Assembly: GCF_008831285.2 (NCBI RefSeq) | Contig: NC_045143.1 | Span: 15,908,464 to 15,972,463, forward strand | Length of the DNA stretch: 64,000 nt | Reading direction: 5' to 3' | Origin: Nymphaea colorata | Lineage: Eukaryota; Streptophyta; Magnoliopsida; Nymphaeales; Nymphaeaceae | Part shown: positions 47,965-61,096 of the stretch, piece after piece | Layout: every line of letters starts with the position of its first letter | Numbering within the stretch: position 1 is the stretch's first letter | Translations under genes and position numbers: made by a program | The notes under the pieces: model-generated | What the model was told of the DNA's origin: nothing | What the model saw: only the letters and a program-made list of their open reading frames with translations | Database searches by the model: none

Positions 47965-50900
47965 ATACATACAATATATACGTAATTGCATATCATATTG
48001 ACACATACAATTGTCGCATGGTTTGAATCTTGAAATAAACTTAAAACGTAATTTTTTCAGTACAATTTTGTTTCGATAAAAAATAAAACACCGATATAAG
48101 TATAATGGAGGTATGAATCCGAGACATCCAAAGTGTCTTGACACACTGTGGAGATTGAAGGAATGGTGGGGATTTGATTTTCAGTTATGAAATACTCCTT
48201 CTCTATCAAATTTGTTAGGATCTTATTAGTAATTATTATAAGTCATTTTTTAGCCTACCTTTTGTAAAAGTTTTAAAGTTTATTCAAGTTAAATTTGTGA
48301 ACTAAAATTGTTTCTTGTAAGAGTAACCACAACCACTCTGTAGCAGTTACTCTCTCATCTTTTTCACCTGTTTTCCTTTAAATGCTAACTCATATTTGGT
48401 GGGGCTGGAAGGAACGTTTAAAAATACTCATTCAAAAATAAAAAAATAAATAAGCGACTGGTGTGAGCAACATGTGGCTCCGCCACTAGCGTTGGTTGAT
48501 GACTGGTGTGAATGGATTAATGGTGTGGTGTGGTGGTGGATTCGGCTGGACCGTCACGCTCGGGCTCGGCGCCGTCGTTTGACGATGACGGACGGCCATG
48601 CATGCTTCCCGGGGCCCCATAGTTCCGCTTTTACCTCCATGCGAGTCTGTGAGCCTGCCCACCTCCCTGTGGCAACCAGGGATCAGATCAGCCGTTGTTC
48701 AGCACTCGGAGGCCCTAGTAACTTCATCATCAATTCAATCCCCACGGGATCCACGCGATCAATTAGGCTAAATCTGGTGGGTGAGAGCAAAGGAAAACAA
48801 AACGAAGGGAAAAAATAAGGCAAGCGGTAATTGACGCGCGCGCGAGAGAGAGAAAGAGAGAGGTGTCCTGAGAAGAGAGCATCAAACGAGGCAGGACGTG
48901 AATATTTTTTTTTTTTTTTTTTAAAAAAAAAACATCGATGATGTTGGCAACCGTGATTTAAGGATAATATTAAAAATAGCTCAAGCAGATAAAATATATT
49001 CACTTAATTCATTTAACGACCAAATAAAAATAAAATATTTTTTATGAATCATAACGTCAAAAAAAATTGCAATGAGGATCATCTTGGCCCGTTTTCTACA
49101 AACCAGAAAGAGTAGACCCTTTTCACATATATACTAGAAGGTAAACCGTCCATGCCGTCGGTCGGGCCTTGTATAATGCTAAGAACAGCCAATTTATTTG
49201 AATAAAAACATGTTTTTCCTCGTCAACTAAGTCAGCGAAAACTTTGACAGCAAAGGAAAAAGCGAACGGGACTCCGCTTGTCAAAATCTTCTGGAAGAAT
49301 GACGTTATTTTGACGCAGTTAATCTCCGAAGTGTGAAAATTAACATGCATGTTTTAAAAAACACTTGTTTGTCCAGGGGCTAAACATAAACGTTCATACG
49401 ACCACTAAATCAAAAAAAAAAAGAATCGAAATTTTTTAACATCGGTCAACTCTTATTTTTTAAAAGGGTCGCGAGGGCCGAACTGAAATCCTTGAAAAAT
49501 TTAATACATGAAATTTAAATTGGTCAGTGGAAGAAAAGTGCGAAAAAGTAATACCGTTAGAATTTGACGCTTGTTTAAATAAAGAACAGGTTTTTTTGCA
49601 AAAAAAAAAAAAAACTCGTTCACACGAGAAAATTGGCAGAAGCTGGCACAAACGATTGATTATTCTGAAAAATGAGAAAAAAACATCTGATTAATTTCTT
49701 TAATTAATAGCAAATATTCTTAATTAAGTTAATTGTACATTTTTAAATAAGACAAGCACGGCCAACAAAATGGCTTTTCATTTTGGAAAAAGTGCAGTTA
49801 ACACACATATTCACATGTATACTTATCATCACAATTTTTACAAACTGATTGATCACCATTTTCTGGGACGTTCAAATGCGGAAGTTCATCAATCTTAATT
49901 TGGAGGGGTTAATTAGGATGTTACTAATCTAAGCAGAGATGGTGTCATGGAGTCCACAGCCAGTTTATGAGCTGCTGGTCTGCCACCTTTGAGCTAGCTA
50001 GCTGGTTAATAAATGGCCGTCTTTTCGATGTTAATGGTGCTTGACTGTGGGAGTGATATCGGAGTCTCAGACTTCCCAACACCATACGCCTGCCTTGCAG
50101 GTCGCGGCAACACCGTTTCAGGTTATCAGCTGCTTTTTCGGTTGGTTGCTGTAATTAATTTCTCGATGCAGACTGCCTGCAAACCATAATACCCGGTACT
50201 ATCTTCTTCTTCATTTCTTCTATTTCTACTTCTATGCATGAGACCCTTCTCAACAGAAGAGTGATCTATGAGAACCTTGTGGGTATGGCGCGATCTATTG
50301 GTGATCCAGTAATGTATGCAAATTAAAGCGGAGGATGATTGAGTGACGATGGCTCCAGAAGACGCGAGATATATGACGGGGGCGACCTTGGCCAGCTGCT
50401 TTTAAACTTCATATTTGTAATCTAAGTTTCTGACAGTTTTTTCTTTCCTTTTCTTTTTAAAGAATGATGTGGGGGCTAGGCAGAAGACTGCTACTCTCTG
50501 AATTCTTGGATGTTCTGACTTGAACTCCTGGTTTGCTGGATAAAGTTTCAGTTGGTTCCATGAAACTATTAAATGCAGAAAGTAGTTTGATCGAAACTAA
50601 GACAAGGAAATACACTGTATGTCAGATCAGACAGGCATCTGGTCTCATGGCAAAGTGACAGAGGCCTCGTACGTAGCAGAGTCAATCAGCTCGCAAACTC
50701 TGACAAGTCCCGAGCAAGGCTCCCTCTTTTGTTTTATTTTTTTGTTTTTCTTTTTGCTAAGTTTGGTGGCACATGATGAAAGCGTACGATCAAAAAAACA
50801 TACACAGGAAAGAGCACTAAATTCGTAATGGGTACGTATATTTAGTGATTGTCGAATTCATCCAAGGTATTTGATTTTTGAGACAAATTTTATTTGCGAT

Positions 50901-52260
50901 TAGCAGCTCGTCACATTGATGTAATCAGGAAAATTTTGCTCTCGCTATTTGAAAAATGCCCGTCTTATGTTGTTTGACTATTTTTTTTCTCCTGAAATTA
51001 ATCGCGTTGTTTAACACGCTTCTTGTTTGAATTTACGTCCCTACTTCTATTTTCGTTCCCGCTCCACACCATTTCCCGAATTCCAGCACTTTTTCTAATA
51101 TAATAATATTCTTGGAAACGGCTGCTTCTCAGCTTCTTTCACGTGTCACTTTTCGTGTATCTTTTACATTTACTTGTCACGAAGAACAAGTTATATTAAT
51201 AAAAGCCTACGAATGTGTTTAGAGATTACTTTCGGGCTATTATTCAGTCGCTCTGAAGTTGTGAACTCAAGTTAAATTTGGGGAGGGGGCGTTGTTTTGT
51301 AACAAGAAAATCCTTTTCATATTTAGGGAAGGGTGAAAAAAAATCAGGGAAGTAGTTGGCCCACCTTGAGGCCATCCGTTTTTGCTTTCTCCTGGAAATT
51401 TGGCCTTCGAAGTAGTAATACAGCTGAAAATTTTCTCTTAGATGAGATTTTATCCATTTTGTAAACCCTTAAAATGTAAGGGACGCTACTACTTTGAAGC
51501 CGGCACTTGTATGGGCTGCTTTGACAGTCATGTTCATGAAATGATCTTTAGTGCTTTAAAATTTTTAAGAGTACGTATATTAAAGAATTCAATTGGCCAA
51601 AATGAATTATTGATTAATTTGCACAAGGCTGAGTGTCTCTTTCCTCCTCCGTCTGAACTGATGTTTGTTGAGCTCATCTCATCTAGGTAGAAGCCATTGC
51701 CGACTGTCGTTGGTGGTGGTGTCTGTGTTGGAATAGTGGGCCACGGATTCCAAAAGGACAAGTGGGGGAGGGGACTGGCCTAGATTGAGTGCTTGCTGTG
51801 AGCAGCATCGTTGACGCTGGAGTCAAAAGCGAAACCACCACCACCAACGGAAACAAACAGCTCTCTCCAGTTATGTGTGCTCTGTTCCTGCCAAACTATC
51901 GGTCACGACGACAACCCAAATCAAGAGACTTGTGGAATGCGAAACAACCTGACGATCTTCCCTCTGTGTGAAAGGTTTTGCAAGGGAAACGGGAGTCGGT
52001 GTGGTTGTTTGCAATCTGAGTGCCGGATTGACCGATCGATCCTACCACCACAAAAGAGAGGAAGGGTGAAAGAGGGGGAGAGAGGGGAAGTGAATGATTC
52101 TGACTTCTGAGCAAAGAGACTGGAAGGCAATCATTCTCTCGTTTTTTTGGTCAAGGAGGAATCTGAGAATTTTCACCTTGTACCATGCAGAAATAACATA
52201 CCACCAGTCGGAGCCGTCCTCCTCGGGCCTCCGCCTGCCTACTCAGCTTTTACCAGCCCA

Positions 52261-52474
52261 AAATATATACCGATTTTCTCCTCCACCTTCTTTTTCTTCG
52301 TCTTTTTCCGTTTTCTCCCAAAGACTTGTCTTCTTGCTCCATTCAACAGAAGTTTCCTGCTCTCCTTCCCTTTAAATTGGAAACCCTTGTTCTTTGTTTC
52401 AGAAGGGCTTCCTCACTGGTAGAAATTCCAGTTTTTCAGCTGCCGGAACATCGATTCGGTTCTCTTCCAAAACG
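52261..52474 (+). promoter_or_regulatory. Probable TATA box and CT-rich leader exon of kinase gene
   Basis: aaatatatac (52261-52270) is followed by a CT-rich stretch (ttctcctccaccttcttttt onwards) typical of plant leaders. A possible donor AACG|GTATCT (GT at 52475) pairs with a good acceptor, GGCATTTTCAG ending at 53767, 15 bases before the kinase ATG. The whole assignment is inferred from motifs. Confidence 0.4.
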
Positions 52475-53782
52475 GTATCTTTCTCACTCTCTTTGTGATT
52501 TTGCTAAATTTTCTCCGTAACGCTTATTTATTTCTCCATGGCGAAGAAACTTCAACCATTTGGCGATCCCAACCCGACCCGAACGCATTAATGAAGCTCT
52601 TGCTCATTAGCAGTATTGATAATACTTGCGTTTTCGCACCGTGCCGCCGATACTCAATTTCACGTCTAGTTCCTTCTTCTTTTGCTGGGGAGGTTTCCTT
52701 CTTTTGTTTCGTCGTAGTTCTACGGGGCTACTTTGCAGATGACCCCTTCTGAACTTATCCTTCAAATTGCCGTCTGGTTGTATCAGTCCCCTTCCAGGAA
52801 ACGCAATTTAGCACGGTTTGACTGCTTATTGTTGTTACCAGAGCTCTAGATTTATTAGACGCGATGTTGCTCTTTCTTCCATGTTAACGTTGTTCACGGT
52901 GAGAATAGCAAAACCATAAGCAAGCTGTCCACTGGACTGCTCCATGAATGATTTTTATCATGCTAACTATCTCCAGATGATCCGGTCGTGGGTGTATAAT
53001 CTCCCTTAAAGAAATGGAAAAGCAATTACTGCTCGGCAACCAGAATAATGACAAGGCAGCAGCTGCGTCACGAACGCAATCGATCCCTGGGGAAAATTAC
53101 TGCAGGATGTCTTCGGCAATTACAAAGTTCTTGTTTTAATTTTTGGAAAAAAAGGAAATTGGTAAATGATTATGAAAAGTCATAAAACGAGCCGAGCCAA
53201 TATCAAGTTACATGTTTGTTGTAGGCGAGGTAAAATTTTGCAGTTTTCAATGCAAGCGCTTCTGGTTTTCTCGATAACATATTGGCTTTTGAGCTTCACG
53301 ACGAAACAGTAATACTTCAAGAGCCCAGGAGAAGACTTCCTATCAAACGGCTTTTACAGCTGACTGGAGTGGGACGAAATTTCAGTAGGAAAAATGAAAA
53401 GGGGAAGTAAATGACAGGACGCAAGTTCTTAACGTCAAACGCGTTATATAGTTGACGTTTAAGGTCCTTTCCCCTTTAAAGTCGCTTCATCGAACTAGAA
53501 CCAAAAGCATGTCTGACTAGGCTGGGAAGACGTTGCCTGACTGGCTTCTTTTTTCCGTTCAATATTCAATATCAGAGGAAACGTAAAACGTAAGTTTTTT
53601 GGCGGACAGTGGGTCTTCGTTGGTTTCTATCTTCACATCATGTTCTGTTTACTCGCGATGTACCTCCATGCCAGTCATGTGAACTCCACCTTACCTCGTC
53701 CAATTCATCTTTCAGACATAAAATTCTGGTTCATCCATCAAAGCCGATTGCTCACTGGCATTTTCAGCTGCACTCAACGGCT

Positions 53783-56700
53783 ATGTGGGTTTGCTGCTTT
53801 GGTTCCTCACAGGAGAAGGAAAAGAACAGAAGTGCTGCTGCGGAGCATGCAGATGGTAAAAGATTCAGTGTGTTCGCATACATGTTTTATAGTTAGCATC
53901 TGATGCGTTATCTTCAATTTCTTTTAATATGCTTCTTACATTTCCGTGCGTAACTAGTACTATTTCACTTTCTTTCTTCGTCCCTGATGCAGTCATTTTT
54001 TACATAAACAATTACCATATATTCATGGACTTTTAGGTGGTTTCTTTAAGTTCTATAGCCAATTGGATGATTTTCTTTACACACAAACAACAGAAAATTT
54101 TGCTGATGTCTTTATTGCGGAAATCATCTGGAATCAACTTAATGCATTATATCCGCTACCAAATAATTGATGATATCTTGTGAGAGACAGATATTTATCA
54201 AACATATATTCGAACTTATAGCTATGCTTTGAGAGCTCAGGTAAAAAGTTGTTGCCTACAATTTCTTGAAGGCTCTTCCTGGCAAACCACTCATACCTAT
54301 GTTGTGACTGGAAAGTAGATACATGTCTCTTTCTTGCCGTGCGTTGGAATCTCTAGAATTAATCTTACGTATTTAACCTTTTCATTTGGCTGGGCAGAGC
54401 TTTCCAAAGCTGCATTTTCGACCCAGTTATATTCCGAAAATGAAATGAAGCGGGCAACAAATAATTTTCAGCAATGTAACAAAATAGGCGGTGGTGGTTT
54501 TGGTGTGGTTTACAAGGTATAACTTCCATCCTAACTTTCAATTCGTTTACGTGTTCCTTTGCAATTGATTTTGGTGTCTCCGTGTCTTTTTGCCTGCAAC
54601 CAAGAAACACTTCTGTCTTTGCTTCCACCAATTTCTTCTTTAGTCTTTTCATATTATTTCACAGTTTGTAGACACGAGAACAAAAAGGAACTTGCATAAA
54701 ATGTGATTTCTCCTGGCGTGCTATTACCCTAGGAATAACCTCAAGAGTAGATCAACTTAGTAATGTTTATCAAAAGGACACGTATGGCATGCCATTACTA
54801 TTTCTTAGATGTAACTAGGAGCAAAAAAATTGTAGATGAGTTCCAAGCTAGAAATGTTTGGCACTGCTAGCTATGCCTAATCTCCCATGTCAACCATCTG
54901 GGTTTTCCAGTTTTGATGTTTACCTAGGAATAGCAGCAAAGCTGTCTCTTGTCTTTGAAGTAGATTTAAGTTTCAACAAGCTACCCTCATTTCAAAATCT
55001 CTCTAATAGAACTAGAACTAGTATGGTTCAGAAAACAGAATAGATCACCAAAAGAAACATACTCTGAACTCATGCAGGTCAGCTATCAATTGTTGTCCAA
55101 TAACATTGCATAATTCTGGCTAGCAAGGTTCACTCCACAGTGATTGGATGGAGATTTGGAACTCAATGAAATATTTATGCCTAATGGGGTTGTTGTTAAT
55201 TGCACATGCTGAATTCCTGTCATAATAGTTTATAAGTTTATGCACATCTTTGTCGTAATACTATACTTGGTAACGAATTCTGAACTCCTATCACAGCAAT
55301 TTGGTGTCATTTTGCTATAGAACGGTTCTGTAACCGAGTACTGAGCCTTCTGGTTTTATAAGTTGTATAATTGTGGCTGAATGCAGGGCATCCTAAAAGA
55401 CAAGATGGAAGTTGCAATCAAGAAGCTCTCCACAGAATCAATGCAAGGAGACAATGAGTTTTTGACAGAGATTCAAACCATATCAAACATTAGGCACCCA
55501 AATCTTGTCCAACTGATTGGATGCTGTGTACAGGGAAGCAGTAGGATGCTAGTTTATGAATATTTGGAGAACAACAGCCTTTCAAATGCTTTATTGGGTA
55601 ATGTTTGTGGATGGAAATACATGAATCCTAAAAATAATCAGTGCTAAGTCAAATTTCTTGAATAAAATAAAGCGCTACTTTTGAAGACTACTGCCAAAAA
55701 TAGCTCCTTCATCACAATTCAGCAAGTATTGAACATAGCCAATACCACATGATGAACCACTCTTATAAACAGATGTATTTCATTCTGGTTTGGGTATTGT
55801 ATACGTATTGATGTTGTCACATGTGCAGCCCCAAGAAACAAGAAGATTGCACTTGGGTGGTCTAAGAGAGCTGCAATCTGCATCGGCACTGCTCGTGGAC
55901 TTGCATTTCTCCATGAGGAACTGGAACCACATATTGTCCACCGTGATATCAAAGCCAGCAACATTCTTCTTGATAAAGATCACCTTCCAAAGATTGGAGA
56001 CTTTGGACTTGCAAAACTTTTCCCAGACAATGTTTCTCACATCAGTACACGTGTTGCAGGAACAATGTGAGGTTACATACCAATAAAATTCCTGTGCAGC
56101 TTCTAGTTTATGTCTCCCATTAAGACGTATGCTTCAAAGAATTAAAGGACTCCTTATGGAAGCTAAGTTTTACCTAGTTAAAAATCACATGCTCAAATTT
56201 TCTGCAATTCTGTATTCTATGATCCTCCTAATAAGGGCATGCATCAAGATGATTGGAACAGGTCTCTTATAATCCTATTCAATTATTTGCTTAAAACAAC
56301 CATGTAGGCACACTTGGGAACATTATTGTATCACATTGCATGCTTTAGCTTTTCTGCATGAACCCATGCATAGATTTGTCGTAGGCATAGTTTTGATGCC
56401 AAGGGAAGCTCTTGATGGTTCATTCAATTTTAAAAGCAAACAAGACAGAGAAGTTCGAAGAATTAGACAGTCAATGCTGTACAGGATGTGTGCTCTTGTT
56501 GCTGTAAATGTAGCATCCATGCACACAGAAAACAGCACATATATGCCAATTTCTTGCTATACATTGAATGTGCCATCTGCTAATAATTTCCATGTCAGAT
56601 TAGGAAAATGATATCTCTCACTCTTAACCACATTCCCACATTGCCAATTTCGTGCTGCCAAGTTCATTAACAAAGTTGATTTTTTATTGACAAATATGTT

Positions 56701-58094
56701 CATTGTTAACTTGATTTTCTTATCTGCTACGTTAGTTAATGGTGCATTCTAATTGTGAATACATGGCTTCACTTACAGCATAAATTTTTTCCATCACTAA
56801 CACCATTACTATTCTTGAGGTTGACTTGCAATCCTGCAGTAAATAAAAAATGTAAAAATGAAATGGTTAGAGTGTTAAAGACTTGCTCTTGATTCTGTTA
56901 GCTTAGTAGTTAGATATGTTTCATTTAGTTTTGATGATTTTGCATGCAGTGGCTATTTGGCACCGGAGTATGCATTATTAGGACAGTTAACAAAAAAAGC
57001 AGACGTTTACAGCTTTGGGGTTCTCCTCCTTGAAATAATCAGTGGCCGAAATGTTTCAAAGCCAGATTGGGCAGAAGCTGATTTGTCTCTTTTGGAATTG
57101 GTAACCTATAACATCCTGATTGTCTATTTGGAATTTTTTCTTGCAATTTTTGGTTGTTGTCATAAAAGAATTAGTTGGTTTGAAATATTTCATTCTGACA
57201 AGAAATGATTCCTGTCAGAAATCTATTGTGTTTTAGACACTATAGCTTTTCTGGCATTTGCCTTCTTTAGTTTGGCTAGAAATAGTCCCAAGAGAAAGTC
57301 AATAAGCTTACTGGAACAGTTATTGCATTACCTTCCCAAGTGTCCTTCCTTTGAGGGTCAAGAGGGATTAAACCCCAAGAAGAGGTGAGGAAGGGGGAAA
57401 CTGTCAAAACGGAAACTTTTTAATAGGGAAGGTAAATCTTTTGTCAGCCAATCATTTAGTTTACAGTGTGGACATGCAATTTTTCGGTGTATTGAAGGAT
57501 TTTTTTTTTTCTTCGCTTCTTTTAAATGAAAAGTGCATTTAGAAAGATAAAGACATTGATTTACTTTAGGTAAAAATCTACGTGCTGTCTTTCTCCCTGT
57601 GTTGAACGAGTTGACCTTTTGGCGAATAACTTGCTTATTCATGAAAACAATTGCCATGCTAGTAGCCGGTGGTCTCAGTTTGTCCTTGAATAACTGCAGC
57701 AGCAAAAGCACTTGACGTTGTGTTCTAAATGTTGAATAAATATGAATTTTGCCAACAGGCGTGGAAATTGCAGCAGGAAAACAGAGTGCTTGAGATTGTA
57801 GACGAAGAATTGGAAGAATATCCTGAAGCAGAAGTGTTGCGTTTTATCAAGGTAGCGCTCTTCTGTACTCAAGCAACAGCGAGCAACAGGCCATCTATGA
57901 CGCAGGTGGTAGAAATGCTTTCAAAACGAAAACATCTAAATGAGGATTTGCTAACTGAGCCAGGCATACTAAGGAAACCTGACCATCTTTTTGGGGCCAA
58001 GGGAGGTTCCTCCCTCAGCACTCTGGTTTCTCAAGACAATGCATCCATGCAAATGGGTAGTGCAATTTCAATGTCACAACTGTACCCCCGTTGA
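53783..58094 (+). CDS. CRPK1-like: CRPK1-like receptor-like cytoplasmic Ser/Thr kinase (6 exons)
   Basis: Ser/Thr kinase with no signal peptide or membrane helix, closest by eye to Arabidopsis At1g16670/CRPK1, a plasma-membrane-linked cold-signalling kinase. Exons 53783-53855, 54398-54516, 55387-55597, 55829-56066, 56950-57100 and 57759-58094, all GT-AG, give 375 residues. The N-terminus MWVCCFG has adjacent Cys4-Cys5, a candidate S-acylation anchor; residue 2 is not Gly, so no myristoylation. [13 protein letters not shown] precedes the kinase domain: glycine loop [11 protein letters not shown] (54-64), VAIKK with Lys76, helix-C Glu92, HRDIKASN (172-179, an RD kinase), DFGLAK (192-197), GTIGYLAPEY (212-221) and Arg308 in NRPSM. 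All catalytic residues are present. The Ser-rich tail (about 340-375) is shorter than in CRPK1. Substrate and stimulus cannot be read from sequence; the subgroup name is a resemblance, not proof. Confidence 0.93.
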
Positions 58095-58159
58095 TATATA
58101 ACTTATAAGCATAGATATTTGTAAAGTCATGAAGGCCTCTCTCAAGATAGCGACGTGCT

Positions 58160-60100
58160 GCGGATGATTTTTTTGGGTTCTTCGATTATTTTTAACTATG
58201 AGGAAGCCGGTCAACATCACCAGCCACTAAGAAACTGTAACAGAAACCACTCAGTATTCATGCACTGGCAGGTAGGAAGGTGCGAGAACTTCACCGTCTG
58301 TCTAGGGGGAGGGATCCGGTCGGTCCATCTAGGTCAGCGTTGCTGCCTCCCACACGCTGGGAATCTTCATCAGGCTGCTGCAGATTTTTGTTTTTTTCCT
58401 TCTCCTAGTGACCGATATGGGGAGAATGGGTGCTGTTTTGTACGTCGAAATGAACTGTGAGATCGGGTCAGCTATGACGGATATTATCAGATCTCTTAAG
58501 CTTCTGAAATAAGGAAATTGATATAATTCTTTCATCTCTTCAGCTTCTGGATCGACTGAAAAAGTTAAATATGAACAAGTTAAATATGTTATTCTTTTCA
58601 GCCGGAAATTTGTGGTCTTTCCATCTTTTTCAACTTTATATCAGTGAGGATTCAAGGGAAAAAGATGTATCTGCCTTGAACTTGAACTTGAACTTTGTAA
58701 TCACCACAGTTTCTATGCCATTAACTTTAGAAGCATCACATTTTCAGGTCGGTTCTTCGGTGAAATTCTTTCCTTTGTGTGTATGTGTGTGCTTTTCTCT
58801 GATGTGATCGTCTCAAAAAAATATCAGCCTACACAAAATAAAAAAAGTTATCTTAAGGAAAATTTGCATTTGGGAAAAAATACTGTATATCCATTTTCTA
58901 TTGATTTTGAAAGTGTTGCAAGAATCTTCCGCTGCTACCCGTCTGGGGTCATTCGCCCATAATGCCACGATATTTTTGGAATGTCGCTTATAATGGTGGT
59001 GTCCATAGCTTGAAGATGTCACGGTTTCATCAGCGATCCAGTGTCCATATAACGTATGTATAGCGAATCTAATCACTGTTATTACCCATAACCCCATGAC
59101 ATTGGTCCTCATTACTAAACGAGCCTGCAGGAGGACGCCTCCAACCCTTTCATTAATGAAGAACATTTACAGATAAAATGGTCTAGCTAGAAAATAAAGG
59201 CCTCTACACAATTGGAGCCATTACTTCTTGCCGTCGATATTATAAATTGGTCACGGATAACATATTGTAATGCGGGTGAATTATGGCTAAACAACTTATT
59301 TTTCGTCTTCGATGAAAAGCTCAATAAATTCACGGAGGTTAACATCACAACATCAGGAGGCGTTTGATGACCCCAGTCTTCGCTTCTCAACACCCAGATT
59401 CATGCTTCCCTGAGTCCGCTTCCTTCACCAACAGATTGCCTTAGAGATCTGCATTCCTGTTCAGGTAAAGTAAATCATCTTGACATCGGCAACAAGGATT
59501 TACAGGTACCTTTCCAGGCATCCGGACAATACGTTTGGACCAATGAAGAACATGCATATATTTCTCAGAGCTGCAGTATTTGACCCACCAAAAATGCTTC
59601 AAGGCAAAAAAACTTGATTTATGATACAATTTTTCCTCAGGCCAGTAGTTCAAATATAATATCTAAAGTTTCATATTTTCCATAAGAAAGAGAAACCGAG
59701 GCTCCTCTTTTCCCCTTGCGTTTAGGGTCCGACGTCGCTTTGGGACCTAGATAAAAATATACAAGTTCCACAATTTAAATTCTCACCAGAAGAAGGATTT
59801 GATTGACAAGATACTCATTTGCCAAATAAAGGCCATCAATTATTAAGAAAATAAACTCGTCTTTTAATTATGAACGCTGTTTGACATCAAGGCACCCCGA
59901 CCCTTGTCGGCCTCAGATACATTCCAACCACCTGAACGCTACGATGTGCACAAAGCTGTGATCAACGTACGAAGCAATAACTCATAGCAATGACTCATAT
60001 AATGCTCTTTAATGCACAGAAAAATCTTTTTCAGAGACACAAGGCAAACGCTGTCTCATAAGATCCTAAATTCCTAATAACAAAACACAACCTTATAAGA
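58160..60100. other. Intergenic region between convergent kinase and clathrin light chain genes
   Basis: Contains the 3' flanks of both convergently transcribed genes. There is a GT-rich spot (tgtgtgtatgtgtgtgc near 58776-58792). No frame or element was recognised. Confidence 0.45.
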
Positions 60101-60153
60101 TAAAATACTAAAATATACACGAAAAAGCACGGGGAGAAAAATGGACGATGCAT

Positions 60154-61094
60154 TCAAGCCGCCGTTGGCGCAGGTTCTGACGGACGCGATGCTGCTGCTG
60201 TCTTGGAGGAAGCAGTTGCAGCGTCTTTGACGCTTCCACGAGTTGAACCATCTACAGGTGGCGGAGGAGGTGGCCTCATGTGAACGGGCACGTTATGCTT
60301 CAGCTTCACCAGAATCTGCCGCATGCGGGACAGATCTGTCGGCTTGCCTGGCTTCGGTCCTTGTATTACAGTAATTGAAGGTTTTTTCTCTTGCTCCTTC
60401 TTGCCCCTTCTCTTTTCTATATTCGGTATCTCTTGTGGAATGAGTTCTGCAATGGCCTTCCAGTAGTTTTTGTCGGCAGTCGCATGAAACTTCTCTTGAT
60501 TGGCCAAAAACAGCTGATGAAAACAGCCACAAGAAAAGGGAAGGTTAAGACTGTACTCTCAAACCTCAATATAAGGCGTAGCAACAATAAAAGGTCTAAC
60601 CAGCCGATGGGTCATCATAGCTCATATACAGATGTTTAAAACATCTCTAAAAGATATGTGCACGTTGCAACCAAAATGATGTGCACGTTGCCAGACGTTG
60701 CTGCTATACCGTTGTACGTGAAGACCTAGTGCTGGCGTGCCTGTACACTAGCTGCTCATGCTAGGCACCAAACCAGCAAACTCCTGCCTCGAGAACTAAA
60801 CACAGATGCAGCTTTTGACTTCATCAAATAGCACTTACAGATAAGTTACCGTTCAGCCAAGAGATGAGAAATGACCATCACATGCAACTGATGGACAATA
60901 AAGCATGATGCTGGAGCAAGCAAAGCTGTGATACTCTCACCTTTTCTTTTTCTCGATTGTTCGCCTTAGCTGTTTCACGGTTGATCTCTTTGCGCCTATA
61001 GAAATCAGCTTTATAATCATCAGCTTCATCAACAATTTGATCCAATAGCTCCTTCTCCTTATTTTCCTTCTCTTGGAGTAACATTGCATTTTGT
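60154..61094 (-). CDS. CLC: Clathrin light chain, C-terminal part (2 exons; 5' end outside window)
   Basis: Regulatory light chain of the clathrin triskelion, acting in endocytosis and trans-Golgi vesicle formation. Two minus-strand exons are visible: 61094-60941 and 60513-60154, joined in phase 0 at [15 protein letters not shown] across a 427-bp GT-AG intron, giving the last 170 residues. The first visible exon starts with the final base of an Arg codon, then [19 protein letters not shown], the heavy-chain-binding coiled coil rich in Glu and Lys. [38 protein letters not shown] and [13 protein letters not shown] are strongly conserved in plant CLCs. The tail has six prolines in a row and an Ala/Ser-rich end. 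The N-terminal exon, expected to end in ...EWRR, was not found up to 64000, so intron 1 exceeds 2.9 kb and the gene continues to the right. Confidence 0.94.
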
Positions 61095-61096
61095 CT

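Larger units (their letters stand above)
44600..52250. other. Gene-poor block between RRM-CCCH gene and kinase gene
   Basis: No gene-like frame. It holds the RRM-CCCH 3' flank with two related copies of a tgcatttgcactttt-type word (about 44795-44845 and 44888-44950), a 66-bp (TA)n tract, a Ty3/gypsy trace at 46.6-46.8 kb, cryptic AT repeats at 46.88-47.96 kb, a GC-richer patch with gcgcgcgcgagagagag (48834-48860), a T-run joined to an A-run (about 48906-48932) and unassigned AT-rich sequence up to the kinase promoter. Confidence 0.5.

Noticed and set aside
47779-48144. 121-codon frame rich in Tyr and Ile
   Set aside because: Product of TATA-rich low-complexity DNA.
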